Shown: positions 9,226-18,824, numbered from the stretch's first letter. The stretch: 64,000 bases of DNA from Pseudomonas putida (GCF_028682395.1 NZ_JANHLC010000001.1:496001-560000); one strand, 5' to 3'. Translations and numbers: made by a program. The notes: generated by a model not told the origin, from the sequence alone.

Positions 9226-10401
9226 TTATTCGATGATATTGAAGTCGCTCAGGTACTCGTCGCTGATTTCCAGGCCCAGGCCGGGCGTATTGTCGTCGAG
9301 CTGGATATAGCCGTTGTCCGGCTGCGGCTCGCCCTTGAACACGTAGTAGAACAATTCGTTGCCGACCTCGACATCGAACACCGGGAAGAACTCGGCCATC
9401 GGCGATGCGGTGCTGGCCATGGTCAGGTGGTAGTTGTGCATCTGGCCGGCATGGGGAATCACCGGCACCGACCAGGCTTCGGCCATGGCGTTGATCTTGC
9501 GGGCCGCCGTGATGCCGCCGACGCGGTTGGTGTCGTACTGGATCACGTCGACCGCGCGGCGTTCGAGCAGGTCCTTGAAACCGTACGAAGTGAACTCATG
9601 TTCGCCGCCGGAAATCGGCATGATGCCCATCTTCTTCAGCTCGATATAGCCTTCGATATCGTCGGCAATCACCGGCTCTTCCAGCCAGCGTGGTTCGAAC
9701 TCCGCCAGCTTCGGCAGCATCCGCCGGGCGTATTCCAGGGTCCAGCCCATATAGCATTCGAGCATGATGTCGACATCCGGGCCGACCAGCTCACGCAATG
9801 CGCGCACCTGTTCGATATTGCGGCGCATGCCTGACGGGCCGTCCTTGGGACCGTAGCCGAAACGCATCTTCATGGCGGTGAAGCCCTGGTCGAGATAACC
9901 CTTGGCCTCCTCCAGGAACAGATCGAGGTTGTCGTTGGCATACAGCTTGGAAGCGTAGGTCCAGATCTTTTCCTTGGTACGCCCGCCCAGCAACTTGAAC
10001 ACCGGCTTGTTCACCGCCTTGCCCATGATGTCCCAGATGGCGATATCGATGGCCGAGATCGCCGCCATGCCAATACCCTTGCGGCCCCAGGCGTGGCTCT
10101 GGCGGTACATTTTCTGCCAGATGTATTCGTTGTCGAAGGGATCCTCACCGATGGCGATAGGCGCCAGGTAAGTGTCAATGATTTCCTTGGCCACGCGCGG
10201 CGCCAGGGCGCAGTTACCGATACCGACAAGACCGGTATCGGTCTCGACTTCCACCACCAGCCAGCCATGGAAACGAAACGAGCCCATGGCATCGCCGCGC
10301 TCGAACAGAATGTCACTGGCATTGGTGCAAAAGTGCGCCTGGGGCGGGACAACCTTGCCCTTCCACTCGAATACGCGGGTACGGATCGCTTTGATTTTCA
10401 T
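9226..10401 (-). CDS. Enolase-superfamily sugar-acid dehydratase, L-rhamnonate dehydratase-like
   Basis: Protein of 391 residues of the mandelate racemase/enolase superfamily, with the N-terminal capping domain (1-125) and a TIM barrel. It aligns by eye with E. coli RhmD through KPVFKLLGG, the [12 protein letters not shown] loop (185-196), second and third metal ligands Glu241 (WLEEP) and Glu267 (SGGEHEF), Asp290 (QYD) and general base His317 (VIPHAGQ). The first ligand position is Glu215 (MLECYMGW), where RhmD has Asp. ATG 10401 is preferred because AAGGAA lies upstream; the ATG at 10419 has none. It sits 35 bp after an MFS gene transcribed the same way, suggesting uptake and dehydration of one acid sugar. 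Exact substrate unknown. Confidence 0.8.
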   Translation of the reverse strand: MKIKAIRTRVFEWKGKVVPPQAHFCTNASDILFERGDAMGSFRFHGWLVVEVETDTGLVGIGNCALAPRVAKEIIDTYLAPIAIGEDPFDNEYIWQKMYRQSHAWGRKGIGMAAISAIDIAIWDIMGKAVNKPVFKLLGGRTKEKIWTYASKLYANDNLDLFLEEAKGYLDQGFTAMKMRFGYGPKDGPSGMRRNIEQVRALRELVGPDVDIMLECYMGWTLEYARRMLPKLAEFEPRWLEEPVIADDIEGYIELKKMGIMPISGGEHEFTSYGFKDLLERRAVDVIQYDTNRVGGITAARKINAMAEAWSVPVIPHAGQMHNYHLTMASTASPMAEFFPVFDVEVGNELFYYVFKGEPQPDNGYIQLDDNTPGLGLEISDEYLSDFNIIE

Positions 10402-10436
10402 GAATACGGTTCCTTGCAACAGCTATTGAATAGAGA

Positions 10437-11762
10437 TCAACCAACCTGTGCCGGCTTCAAGGTTGAGGGGGAAGTACCGGTGTCCTGGCGCCCGAGTCGC
10501 GACAGCAATACCGCGCCAAGCAAGCCGACCACCGCCAGGGCGAACATGCCGGCCCGGGGGTCGGCGAACTGGCTTTCCATCAGGGTCTTGAGGTTCGGCG
10601 CGACAAAGCCGCCGAGGTTGCCGATGGAGTTGATCAGGGCAATGCCACCGGCCGCTGCGGCGCCGGTCAGGTAGTTGGTCGGGATGGTCCAGAACAGAGG
10701 CTGCACGGCGACGAACCCGGCGGCGGCAAAACAGAAGGCCAGGACCACCGGCACCATGCTCGAACCCAGCGCCGAGGCGGCAATGCCCAGGGCGGCCATC
10801 GTCAGCATGCAGACGGCGACACGGCGGTGCTGGCCATTGCGATCGGCATAACGGGTCACCAGGCGGGTCACCACCAGTGCACAGATCCAGGGGATAGCGG
10901 TGATCAGCCCGACATTCAGACCGACATGCCCGTCGAGCAGCCCGGCGATACGGGTCGGCAGGTAGAAGACCACGCCATAGACACTCATCTGTACCGTGAA
11001 ATAGGCCAGGCAGAACTGCAATACGCGACGGCTGCGCAAGGCGCTGAGAAAACCGTGCGGGCCCTGGGCCTGCTTCTTCGCGTCTTCATCGGCCAGGGTG
11101 GTTTGCAGCACCTGTTTCTCCTCGGCGCTCAACCAGCGGGCATCGGCCGGCCGGTCCACCAGGTAGAAGTAAGCCGCGACGCCGACCACCGACGCCATCA
11201 GGCCTTCGACCACGAACAGCCACTGCCAGTTGGTCAGCCCGAACACACCATGGAACTCCAGCAACCAGCCCGACAGCGGGCTGCCCAGCACCAGGGCCAG
11301 TGGCAGGCCGAAGTAGAACAGGCCCAGGGCCTGGCCACGGCTCTGCGCCGGGAACCAGTAGGTGAGGTAGAGAATGATCCCGGGGAAAAACCCGGCTTCG
11401 GCGACGCCCAGCAGGAAGCGCAGTACGTAGAAGGTGTTGGCGTCATGGGCAAACATCATCGCAGCCGAGACCAGCCCCCAGGTCACCATGATCCGGCACA
11501 GCCAAACCCGTGCGCCCAGGCGGTGCAACATATAGTTGCTCGGGACTTCGAAGAACGCGTAGCCGATAAAGAAGATGCTCGCGCCAAAGGCGAAGGCCGC
11601 ATCACCCAGGCCGGTGTCGGCCTGCAGCGCGGCCTTGGCAAAACCGACGTTGGACCGGTCGATAAACGCCAGGATGTACATGAGGATCAGGAACGGCAGC
11701 AGCCGCAGGCGGCTTTTGGCAATGGCGCGGTGCAGGACCGACGCCGAATCTGGGTAAGTCAT
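10437..11762 (-). CDS. MFS transporter, anion:cation symporter (ACS) family
   Basis: Twelve-helix major facilitator of 441 residues. The first helix motif LPFLILMYILAFIDRSNVGFAK and EAGFFPGIILYLTYWFP are diagnostic of the ACS family, which includes glucarate, galactonate and hexuronate symporters. The start at 11762 (MTYPDSASVLHR) was chosen because AAGGAAC precedes it; the frame is open another 51 codons upstream without a site. It is the first gene of a two-gene transcription unit with the enolase-superfamily dehydratase and is divergent from a LysR regulator, so it most likely imports the sugar acid that the dehydratase uses. Confidence 0.88.
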   Translation of the reverse strand: MTYPDSASVLHRAIAKSRLRLLPFLILMYILAFIDRSNVGFAKAALQADTGLGDAAFAFGASIFFIGYAFFEVPSNYMLHRLGARVWLCRIMVTWGLVSAAMMFAHDANTFYVLRFLLGVAEAGFFPGIILYLTYWFPAQSRGQALGLFYFGLPLALVLGSPLSGWLLEFHGVFGLTNWQWLFVVEGLMASVVGVAAYFYLVDRPADARWLSAEEKQVLQTTLADEDAKKQAQGPHGFLSALRSRRVLQFCLAYFTVQMSVYGVVFYLPTRIAGLLDGHVGLNVGLITAIPWICALVVTRLVTRYADRNGQHRRVAVCMLTMAALGIAASALGSSMVPVVLAFCFAAAGFVAVQPLFWTIPTNYLTGAAAAGGIALINSIGNLGGFVAPNLKTLMESQFADPRAGMFALAVVGLLGAVLLSRLGRQDTGTSPSTLKPAQVG

Positions 11763-11942
11763 AAGGATGTTCCTTAAGTGCCGGTTAACGTCTTGCGGAA
11801 TAGACAAGACAGGCTTTTTGTATTTGTGCGTACGATCCCTCGGTAAAACCTGGAGGTCATTACCCGTCGATCGCTGAGCCGACTGTAGCCAGCCGACCCG
11901 GGAGCGACTAATCACTTATCCCTATCCATTGATCACCCAGGG

Positions 11943-11961
11943 TTATCGCAGAAGGCGATAA
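11943..11961. promoter_or_regulatory. LysR-type operator (ATC-N9-GAT)
   Basis: Inverted repeat TTATCGC-agaag-GCGATAA, containing the LTTR-box pattern ATC-N9-GAT at 11945-11959. It lies 88 bp upstream of the LysR gene and 181 bp upstream of the divergent MFS gene, the normal place for an autoregulatory and activating LysR site. Confidence 0.6.
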
Positions 11962-12048
11962 ACCCCAACGTCGGGTTATAGGAAGTACTGGTCAGTCAGG
12001 TGGATTATTGGCAGGCTCTGATTCCCGTACCGATTACGAGCCGTCACC

Positions 12049-13017
12049 ATGTCCCGAATCCCCGAGGCCCATGTCATCCAGAGTCGCCTGCGGCTGCGCC
12101 AGTTGCGCCTGATGCTGGCGCTGGCCGAGCTTGGATCGTTGCGTCGAGCCGCCGACCATATCGGCATGACGCAGCCGGCGGCGACAAAAATGCTCCACGA
12201 GGCTGAAGACCTGCTGGGTGTCGAACTGTTCGAGCGCCTGCCCCGGGGAATGCGTGCGACGCCATTCGGCGAGACGGTGATCTATTACGCACGCATGGTC
12301 TTCGCCGAAATCAGCGGCATGCGCGAAGAGTTGGTGTCACTCGAGTCGGGCAATCTGGGCAGGGTGACGGTCGGGGTGATTCCAGCGCTGGCCTCGGGCC
12401 TGCTGACGCGCACCATTGCGACGCTCAAGCGCAGCCATCCACGGCTCTCGATGAGTATCCAGGTGGACACCAGCGATGTGCTGGTCCAGGCCCTGTTGCA
12501 GGATCAACTGGATATCGTGCTAGGCCGCATCCCTGCCGGAGCCAGGGGCGAGGAGCTACTGTTCGACGGTCTGGGCGAGGAAGCCCTGTGCGTGATCGCC
12601 GGCGCCCAGCACCCACTGGCAAAAGCCGAACGACTGGAGTGGGCCGACCTGCAGAGCATGACCTGGGTCCTGCAGCAGCATCCCAGCCCGATGCGGGCAA
12701 TCATCAACCAGGTGTTCGACGATGCCCGGGTCGATATCCCGGGCAGTATCGTCGAAACCACCTCGATGATGACGCTGCTGTCACTGGTGCAGAAGACCGA
12801 CATGATCGGCTCGATCCCGGTGTCGGTCGTCGAGGAGTACCCCGGGCGCCACCTGCTGGCGGTGCTGCCCATCAACTTTGAGTCGCGCCTGCCACCCTAT
12901 GGGCTGATACGCCGGCGCCAGCGCCTGCTCTCTTCGGCCATGCAGGCCTTTCTGGCGGCGGTCAAGGCCGAACAGGCCCTGACCGCGCAGGAGTCACCTC
13001 AACCAAACAGCCAGTAG
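12049..13017 (+). CDS. LysR-family transcriptional regulator
   Basis: 322 residues. An N-terminal winged HTH (about 12-70, LRQLRLMLALAELGSLRRAA followed by GMTQPAATKMLHEAEDLLG) is followed by a periplasmic-binding-like effector domain from about 100, starting GNLGRVTVGVIPALASGLL. It is divergent from the MFS/dehydratase pair and shares with it a region containing an ATC-N9-GAT palindrome, so it is the likely substrate-responsive activator of that unit. Its 3' end overlaps the convergent lpxO-like gene by 19 bp. The ribosome binding site is weak, but MSRIPEAHVIQSRLRLRQL fits the family N-terminus. Confidence 0.88.
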   Translation: MSRIPEAHVIQSRLRLRQLRLMLALAELGSLRRAADHIGMTQPAATKMLHEAEDLLGVELFERLPRGMRATPFGETVIYYARMVFAEISGMREELVSLESGNLGRVTVGVIPALASGLLTRTIATLKRSHPRLSMSIQVDTSDVLVQALLQDQLDIVLGRIPAGARGEELLFDGLGEEALCVIAGAQHPLAKAERLEWADLQSMTWVLQQHPSPMRAIINQVFDDARVDIPGSIVETTSMMTLLSLVQKTDMIGSIPVSVVEEYPGRHLLAVLPINFESRLPPYGLIRRRQRLLSSAMQAFLAAVKAEQALTAQESPQPNSQ

Positions 13018-13937
13018 CCCAGCAAGACCAGGACCACAGCAGCCAGCACCGGCCGCATGACCCGGTAAGCCTTGGGATGACGGCGCTTCCACTGCTTGAC
13101 CACACCACTGGTGCGATCACTGAAGCGTTTGCTCCAGGCATAAGCCTGGTTGATCCCGCCGACGCGCTCGTCGTCCAGGTTCTGCGGCGCGGTCGCGCGG
13201 CCCAGCCAGGCACTGACGGCCCGGTTGATCGACGTCATGAAGCGATTGCTCAGCGGGCGTTCGATATCGCAGAACAGAATGACCCGCGTCTGCTCGGTCT
13301 CGTTCTTGACCCAGTGCACGTAGGTTTCGTCGAACATCACGTCCTCGCCATCGCGCCAAGCATATTCCTGGCCATCGACAAAGATCCGGCAGGCGTCGGA
13401 GTTGGGCGTCGACAGGCCCAGGTGGTAGCGCAACGAACCGGCAAACGGGTCGCGATGCGGGTTGAGGTGGCTGCCACCGGGTAGCAGCGCAAACATTGCG
13501 CCCTTGACGTTGGGAATCGCGCTGACCAGGGCCACCGTCTTGGGGCACAGCTGCTCGGCCGATGGCAGTGGTTTGTCATACCACTTGAGGTAGAAACGCT
13601 TCCAGCCCTTCTTGAAGAACGAACCGAAACCCGCGTCGTTGTTCTTTTCGGCGGCGCGGATATAGCCCTCGTCGAACAGGTGCATGGCTTCTTCGCGGAT
13701 CACCTGCCAGTTGTCCTTGAGCACATCGAGCTCGGGAAACTTGCTGCGGTCCAGGTAGGGTTTGGACGGCACGGCGGAAAACAGGTACATCAAGGCGTTG
13801 TACGGCGCAAATAAGGCGGAATGGTTGACGAACTGGCGCAACACCGGCAGGCGCGCCTTGCCGCGCAGATGCACGTAGAGGATGCTGCCAACGAACAGCA
13901 ACAGCACTGCAGCCTTGGCGGCAAAGGAAACGGTCAT
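12999..13937 (-). CDS. lpxO: LpxO-like lipid A hydroxylase (aspartyl/asparaginyl beta-hydroxylase family)
   Basis: Fe(II)/2-oxoglutarate-dependent dioxygenase of 312 residues with one N-terminal membrane helix (about 5-23) and a hydrophobic C-terminal tail (about 292-312). The HxD iron-binding motif is in LNPHRDPFAGSLRYHLGL, a distal His in TYVHWVKNET, and the 2-oxoglutarate-binding Arg probably in TRVILFCD. LpxO proteins 2-hydroxylate the secondary laurate of lipid A at the inner membrane. AAGGAG lies 7 nt before the ATG. Its stop overlaps the convergent LysR gene by 19 bp. A related family member with another substrate cannot be excluded. Confidence 0.8.
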   Translation of the reverse strand: MTVSFAAKAAVLLLFVGSILYVHLRGKARLPVLRQFVNHSALFAPYNALMYLFSAVPSKPYLDRSKFPELDVLKDNWQVIREEAMHLFDEGYIRAAEKNNDAGFGSFFKKGWKRFYLKWYDKPLPSAEQLCPKTVALVSAIPNVKGAMFALLPGGSHLNPHRDPFAGSLRYHLGLSTPNSDACRIFVDGQEYAWRDGEDVMFDETYVHWVKNETEQTRVILFCDIERPLSNRFMTSINRAVSAWLGRATAPQNLDDERVGGINQAYAWSKRFSDRTSGVVKQWKRRHPKAYRVMRPVLAAVVLVLLGYWLFG

Positions 13938-14104
13938 TCAACAACTCCTTGAAAAATAGGCAGGCGAACGGCCTGTGCAGCGTGCTCGGTGAATCGATCA
14001 GCCGGCGATTATCAACCTTTGTGAGCTCGGGAAAAACCCGTGCAGATCAATATTCAATGTTGGGAATCGGGCAATAAAGCCCGCCCCCATCCGATCGAGC
14101 GGCG

Positions 14105-15079
14105 TTACTGCTGGTTTTCCTGGTCGGAGAACAGATCGCTGAACAACATGCTCGACAGGTAGCGCTCGCCGGAATCCGGCAGGATGACCACGATAGTCTT
14201 ACCCTGCATTTCCGGGGTTTCAGCCAGACGTACCGCCACAGCCATCGCCGCACCACAGGAAATCCCGCACAGAATCCCCTCCTCCTGCATCAGGCGCAGT
14301 GCCATGGCCTTGGATTCGTCGTCGCTGACCAGTTCGACCCGGTCGACAATCGACAGGTCGAGGTTCTTGGGCACGAAACCGGCGCCAATGCCCTGGATCT
14401 TGTGCGGGCTGGGTTTGATTTCTTCACCGGCCAGGGCCTGGGTGATCACCGGCGACGTGGCGGGCTCGACCGCCACCGAGAGGATCGGCTTGCCCTGGGT
14501 GTGCTTGATATAGCGCGAGATGCCGCTGATGGTGCCACCGGTCCCGACGCCCGCCACCAACACATCCACCGCACCATCGGTGTCGTTCCAGATTTCCGGA
14601 CCGGTGGTTTTTTCATGGATAGCCGGGTTCGCCGGGTTATCGAACTGCTGCGGCATAAAGTACAGCGACGGATCGCTGGCCAGAATTTGCGCGGCCTTTT
14701 CGATGGCGCCCTTCATGCCCTTGGCCGGTTCGGTCAGGACCAGCTCGGCCCCGAGGGCCTTGAGGACCTTGCGCCGCTCGATGCTCATGGACGCCGGCAT
14801 GGTCAGCATCAACTTGTAGCCCCGGGCCGCGGCGACAAAGGCCAGGCCAATACCGGTATTGCCCGAGGTGGGTTCGACGATGGTCATGCCCGGCTTGAGC
14901 TTGCCACTGCTTTCGGCGTCCCAGATCATGTTCGCGCCGATCCGGCACTTCACCGAATAACCGGGGTTGCGCCCTTCGATCTTGGCCAGGATGGTCACGC
15001 CCCGGGGCGCAATGCGATTGATCTGAACCAGGGGCGTATTGCCGATGGAGTGCGCGTTGTCGGAGAAAATGCGGCTCAT
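14105..15079 (-). CDS. cysK: Cysteine synthase A (O-acetylserine sulfhydrylase)
   Basis: PLP-dependent enzyme making L-cysteine from O-acetyl-L-serine and sulfide in the cytosol. 324 residues. PLP Schiff-base Lys44 lies in [14 protein letters not shown], the substrate loop TSGNTG is at 71-76, and the PLP phosphate loop is VGTGGTISG. The C-terminus is slightly longer than the E. coli enzyme and ends SDQENQQ. AAGGA sits 9 nt before the ATG. A short CGGGC/GCCCG hairpin at 14068-14083 downstream may be its terminator. Confidence 0.95.
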   Translation of the reverse strand: MSRIFSDNAHSIGNTPLVQINRIAPRGVTILAKIEGRNPGYSVKCRIGANMIWDAESSGKLKPGMTIVEPTSGNTGIGLAFVAAARGYKLMLTMPASMSIERRKVLKALGAELVLTEPAKGMKGAIEKAAQILASDPSLYFMPQQFDNPANPAIHEKTTGPEIWNDTDGAVDVLVAGVGTGGTISGISRYIKHTQGKPILSVAVEPATSPVITQALAGEEIKPSPHKIQGIGAGFVPKNLDLSIVDRVELVSDDESKAMALRLMQEEGILCGISCGAAMAVAVRLAETPEMQGKTIVVILPDSGERYLSSMLFSDLFSDQENQQ

Positions 15080-15335
15080 GGCGGGGGTCCTTGTGCACCG
15101 TTGAAGAAGCCCTCAAGGGTATGCCTCGCACCCGCAGGCGTCCAGTCGGGCGCTGCGGCGTCGCGCCACAGTCGGCCCAGGGGCGAGCCATTGCTGACCG
15201 GTCACGGTGTGACGGTCCATTCAGAGACTGAATAAGCCGTCTGCGTTCACAGTCGGCCGGGCGCCGCGTTATAGTCGGGCATGCTTTTCCGCCTGCCTGT
15301 CCTGAATCCAGGCGTTATCGTTCGAGGAATTACCG

Positions 15336-16181
15336 ATGAAATTCGAAGGCACCCAGGCCTATGTCGCCACCGACGACCTCAAGCTCGCGGTCAACGCCGC
15401 CATCACCCTGGAGCGGCCGTTGCTGGTCAAGGGCGAGCCGGGGACCGGCAAGACCATGCTGGCCGAGCAATTGGCCGAATCCTTTGGCGCCCGCCTGATC
15501 ACCTGGCACATCAAGTCCACCACCAAGGCCCACCAGGGCCTGTATGAATACGATGCGGTCAGCCGCCTGCGCGACTCCCAACTGGGCGTGGACAAGGTCC
15601 ACGACGTGCGCAACTACCTGAAGAAAGGCAAGCTCTGGGAGGCTTTCGAGTCCGAGGAGCGGGTCATTCTGCTGATCGATGAAATCGACAAGGCCGATAT
15701 CGAGTTTCCCAACGACTTGCTGCAAGAACTCGACAAGATGGAGTTCTATGTCTACGAGATCGACGAAACCATCAAGGCCAAGCAGCGCCCGATCATCATC
15801 ATTACCTCCAACAACGAGAAAGAACTGCCGGACGCCTTCCTGCGCCGCTGCTTCTTCCATTACATCGCCTTCCCGGACCGCGTCACGCTGCAGAAAATCG
15901 TCGACGTGCACTTCCCCGATATCAAGAAGGACCTGGTCAGCGAAGCCCTCGACGTGTTCTTCGATGTGCGCAAGGTCCCGGGCCTGAAGAAAAAGCCCTC
16001 GACCTCCGAACTGGTGGACTGGCTCAAGCTGCTGATGGCCGACAATATCGGCGAAGCGGTACTGCGCGAACGCGATCCGACCAAGGCCATCCCGCCACTG
16101 GCCGGTGCCCTGGTCAAGAACGAACAGGATGTACAGCTGCTAGAACGCCTGGCCTTCATGAGCCGGCGCGGCACCCGCTAA
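15336..16181 (+). CDS. MoxR-type AAA+ ATPase
   Basis: 281-residue AAA+ protein. Walker A is GEPGTGKT at 33-40, Walker B LLIDEID at 112-118, sensor 1 is in IIITSNNEKELPDAFLRRC, followed by the small helical lid. MoxR ATPases act as chaperone-like remodelling factors, typically with a von Willebrand A protein encoded next door; that partner is the gene 49 bp downstream. AGGA precedes the ATG. A well-spaced pair, probably co-transcribed. The client is unknown; the pair resembles the CoxD/CoxE set but no CO-dehydrogenase genes are nearby. Confidence 0.9.
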   Translation: MKFEGTQAYVATDDLKLAVNAAITLERPLLVKGEPGTGKTMLAEQLAESFGARLITWHIKSTTKAHQGLYEYDAVSRLRDSQLGVDKVHDVRNYLKKGKLWEAFESEERVILLIDEIDKADIEFPNDLLQELDKMEFYVYEIDETIKAKQRPIIIITSNNEKELPDAFLRRCFFHYIAFPDRVTLQKIVDVHFPDIKKDLVSEALDVFFDVRKVPGLKKKPSTSELVDWLKLLMADNIGEAVLRERDPTKAIPPLAGALVKNEQDVQLLERLAFMSRRGTR

Positions 16182-16230
16182 GCCCTGATAAGTAAGTACC
16201 GACAAGTAAGTGCCGACAAGGGCGACTGCC

Positions 16231-17409
16231 ATGCTGCTCAATCTGTTCAATGAAATGCGCGCCGCCAAGGTGCCGGTCTCGGTCCGCGAACTGCTCGACC
16301 TGATCAACGCGCTCAAACAGCGGGTGATCTTTGCCGACATGGACGAGTTCTACTATCTGGCCCGGGCGATCCTGGTCAAGGACGAGCGCCATTTCGACAA
16401 GTTCGACCGGGCGTTCTCGGCCTACTTCAAAGGCCTGGAAAAACTCGACGATCATCTCCAGGCGTTGATTCCCGAAGACTGGCTGCGCAAGGAGTTCGAA
16501 CGCTCGCTGACGGCCGAAGAGCGCGCGCAGATCCAGTCACTGGGTGGCCTGGACAAGCTGATCGAAGAGTTCAAGAAACGCCTCGAAGAGCAGAAGGAAC
16601 GCCATGCCGGCGGCAACAAGTGGATTGGTACCGGCGGCACCAGCCCCTTCGGCTCCGGCGGTTTCAACCCGGAAGGGATTCGCGTCGGCGATGCCGGCAA
16701 GCGCCAGGGCAAGGCGGTCAAGGTCTGGGACCAACGCGAATACAAGAACCTCGACGATCAGGTCGAGCTCGGCACGCGCAATATCAAGATCGCCCTGCGG
16801 CGCCTGCGCAAGTTCGCGCGCCAGGGTGCCGCCGAAGAGCTGGATATCGACGGCACCATCGACCATACCGCGCGCGATGCCGGCCTGCTCAACATCCAGA
16901 TGCGTCCGGAGCGGCGCAACACCATCAAACTGCTGCTGTTATTCGATATCGGCGGTTCGATGGATGCCCACGTCAAGATCTGCGAAGAGTTGTTTTCGGC
17001 CTGCAAGACCGAGTTCAAGCACCTGGAGTACTTCTACTTCCACAACTTCATCTATGAGTCGGTGTGGAAGAACAACCTGCGCCGGGGCTCGGAACGCACG
17101 TCAACCCAGGACCTGCTGCACAAGTACGGTGCCGACTACAAAGTGATCTTTATCGGCGACGCGGCCATGGCGCCCTACGAGATCACCCAGGCCGGCGGCA
17201 GCGTCGAGCACTGGAACGAAGAGCCGGGCTATGTGTGGATGCAACGCTTTATGGCCAAATACAAGAAACTGATCTGGATAAACCCTTACCCCAAGGACAC
17301 CTGGCACTACACCGCCTCGACCACTCTAGTGCGCGACCTGATCGAAGACCAGATGTACCCGCTGACCTTGCGCGGGCTGGAAGAAGGCATGCGCTTCCTG
17401 TCCAAGTAA
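16231..17409 (+). CDS. VWA-domain (CoxE-like) protein, partner of MoxR ATPase
   Basis: 392 residues. The N-terminal half is alpha-helical (VSVRELLDLINAL and onward), then a Gly-rich linker (127-155) and a C-terminal VWA-type fold. The metal-ion-dependent adhesion site reads DIGGS at 239-243 rather than the canonical DxSxS, so one of the two Ser is Gly. The start at 16231 was preferred to an ATG at 16210 because MLLNLFNEMRAAKVPVSV matches the usual N-terminus. It follows the MoxR gene and should form a chaperone-like complex with it. A hairpin 13 bp downstream probably ends the operon. Confidence 0.85.
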   Translation: MLLNLFNEMRAAKVPVSVRELLDLINALKQRVIFADMDEFYYLARAILVKDERHFDKFDRAFSAYFKGLEKLDDHLQALIPEDWLRKEFERSLTAEERAQIQSLGGLDKLIEEFKKRLEEQKERHAGGNKWIGTGGTSPFGSGGFNPEGIRVGDAGKRQGKAVKVWDQREYKNLDDQVELGTRNIKIALRRLRKFARQGAAEELDIDGTIDHTARDAGLLNIQMRPERRNTIKLLLLFDIGGSMDAHVKICEELFSACKTEFKHLEYFYFHNFIYESVWKNNLRRGSERTSTQDLLHKYGADYKVIFIGDAAMAPYEITQAGGSVEHWNEEPGYVWMQRFMAKYKKLIWINPYPKDTWHYTASTTLVRDLIEDQMYPLTLRGLEEGMRFLSK

Positions 17410-17422
17410 CCGTTGCCCTTGC

Positions 17423-17452
17423 CACTGTCGGAGCAAGCCGGCTCTGACAGTG
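17423..17452. terminator. Bidirectional hairpin between convergent genes
   Basis: Arms CACTGTCGGAGC and GCTCTGACAGTG (11 Watson-Crick pairs plus one G-T) around a 6-nt loop, between the VWA gene and the convergent DUF2937 gene. There is no strong T-run; it may be a REP-family element that also stops transcription. Confidence 0.45.
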
Positions 17453-17467
17453 CCAGGGGACGAAGGC

Positions 17468-18001
17468 TTACCAGCCCCGCTCGCGCCGGGCCAGCCGCTC
17501 GCGCTGGCGTTTGCCGCCCAGGACCACCCAGTCCACCAGGCGGAAAAAACCCTCGACCACAAACGAGAACAGCAGGGCGAACGCCATGCCCCAGCCAATC
17601 GCCTCGGGCGACAGCAAGACCTGGTAGGTATAGCCCTTGTAGGTTTCCTCGCGAATCGCCGGGTCGGCGGCGTAGGCCACCTGCAGCGCCCGCATATACC
17701 AGGGGCCCTGCAACGCCTGCCACTGGTCATCGAGCAGACGCTGGCGGGTCAGCAGGTGCCCAAGGCTGTCGGCATCACTGCGAAACACCGGATCCTCGCT
17801 GGCGCGGTAATGGGCCACCAGCGCTTGCAGGTCGCCATTAAAAAACTGCTCGGCTGTCTTCTGAAAGCCCGTCAGGCCATTTTGCGCCTCGAGCATATGG
17901 GCCTCGACCCGCTTGGTGTAGTCGCTGATAAACCCCGGCACCTGAACGCCGATCAGCAGGCCCAGGGCAAACAGGATCAATCGCAGATAACTCAGCCACA
18001 T
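17468..18001 (-). CDS. DUF2937 family membrane protein
   Basis: 177 residues with an N-terminal membrane helix (about 5-24), a charged helical middle (FISDYTKRVEAHMLEAQNG and onward) and a second membrane helix near 135-158, ending in a basic RERLARRERGW tail. This matches DUF2937, a conserved proteobacterial family of unknown function. It lies 11 bp after the class II amidotransferase gene on the same strand and is probably co-transcribed with it and with the membrane protein upstream. Confidence 0.8.
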   Translation of the reverse strand: MWLSYLRLILFALGLLIGVQVPGFISDYTKRVEAHMLEAQNGLTGFQKTAEQFFNGDLQALVAHYRASEDPVFRSDADSLGHLLTRQRLLDDQWQALQGPWYMRALQVAYAADPAIREETYKGYTYQVLLSPEAIGWGMAFALLFSFVVEGFFRLVDWVVLGGKRQRERLARRERGW

Positions 18002-18012
18002 TGCCGGCGTCC

Positions 18013-18789
18013 TTATTCAGTCATGCCCTGGCTGACGCATTCACCGCGTCGCCACAGGCTCCATTGGCCCGGCTGGTAGCGGGTCCAGGTTTCGTTTTCG
18101 GTCAGGGGTTCGGTGGCAATCACCGTCACCACGTCATTGGGCGTGGTTTCGGCCTGGAAGTCGACGATCACATCGACGTCCTTCAAGCGGGCCGGGCCAA
18201 ATGGCGCCCGCCGAGTAATCTGTGCCAGCTTGGTCGAGCAGTAGCAAAACAGCCAGTCGCCATCGCTGAGCAGGCCGTTGAAAACGCCCTTGCCGCGGTA
18301 CTCGGCGCAGGCCTGCAACAGAATCGGCAGCAGTTGCTCGATCTCCACCGGCTCCGGAAAATGCTCACGCACCCGGTTCAGCAGATCACAGAACGCCGCC
18401 TCGCTGTCGGTATCGCCAACCGGGCGGTAAAAGCTCATGGCGGGCGCAAAGCCGGCCAACTGGCCGTTATGGGCAAAGCACCAGTTGCGGCCCCACAGTT
18501 CGCGTACAAAAGGATGGGTATTGGCCAGGCAGACCTTGCCGACATTGGCCTGGCGAATATGGCCGATCACCACTTCGCTCTTGATCGGGTAGCGCTGGAC
18601 CAGTTGCGCCACCTGGGACTCGCAGCTCGCCGCCGGGTCCTGGAACAGGCGCAACCCGCGCCCCTCGTAGAAACCGATGCCCCAGCCATCGCGGTGGGGG
18701 CCGGTCCGGCCACCGCGCTGCATCAGCCCGGTAAAGCTGAACACAATGTCGGTCGGCACATTGGCGCTCATGCCCAGTAATTCACACAT
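18013..18789 (-). CDS. Class II glutamine amidotransferase, YafJ type
   Basis: 258 residues. After Met removal the N-terminus is the catalytic Cys2 of the Ntn-hydrolase glutaminase fold (MCELLGMSANVPTDI). Further conserved elements are RGGRTGPHRDGWGIGFYEG, HIRQANVG and the FAHNGQL oxyanion loop, with GDTDSEAAF after it. Such proteins release ammonia from glutamine or related amides; the YafJ branch has no confirmed acceptor. The protein is a single domain with no synthetase part. The frame begins exactly at the Cys-bearing Met, which fixes the start. Confidence 0.88.
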   Translation of the reverse strand: MCELLGMSANVPTDIVFSFTGLMQRGGRTGPHRDGWGIGFYEGRGLRLFQDPAASCESQVAQLVQRYPIKSEVVIGHIRQANVGKVCLANTHPFVRELWGRNWCFAHNGQLAGFAPAMSFYRPVGDTDSEAAFCDLLNRVREHFPEPVEIEQLLPILLQACAEYRGKGVFNGLLSDGDWLFCYCSTKLAQITRRAPFGPARLKDVDVIVDFQAETTPNDVVTVIATEPLTENETWTRYQPGQWSLWRRGECVSQGMTE

Positions 18790-18824
18790 GCTTGGACTCT
18801 CGCTTCAGTGCAGGGGCAAAAGGC

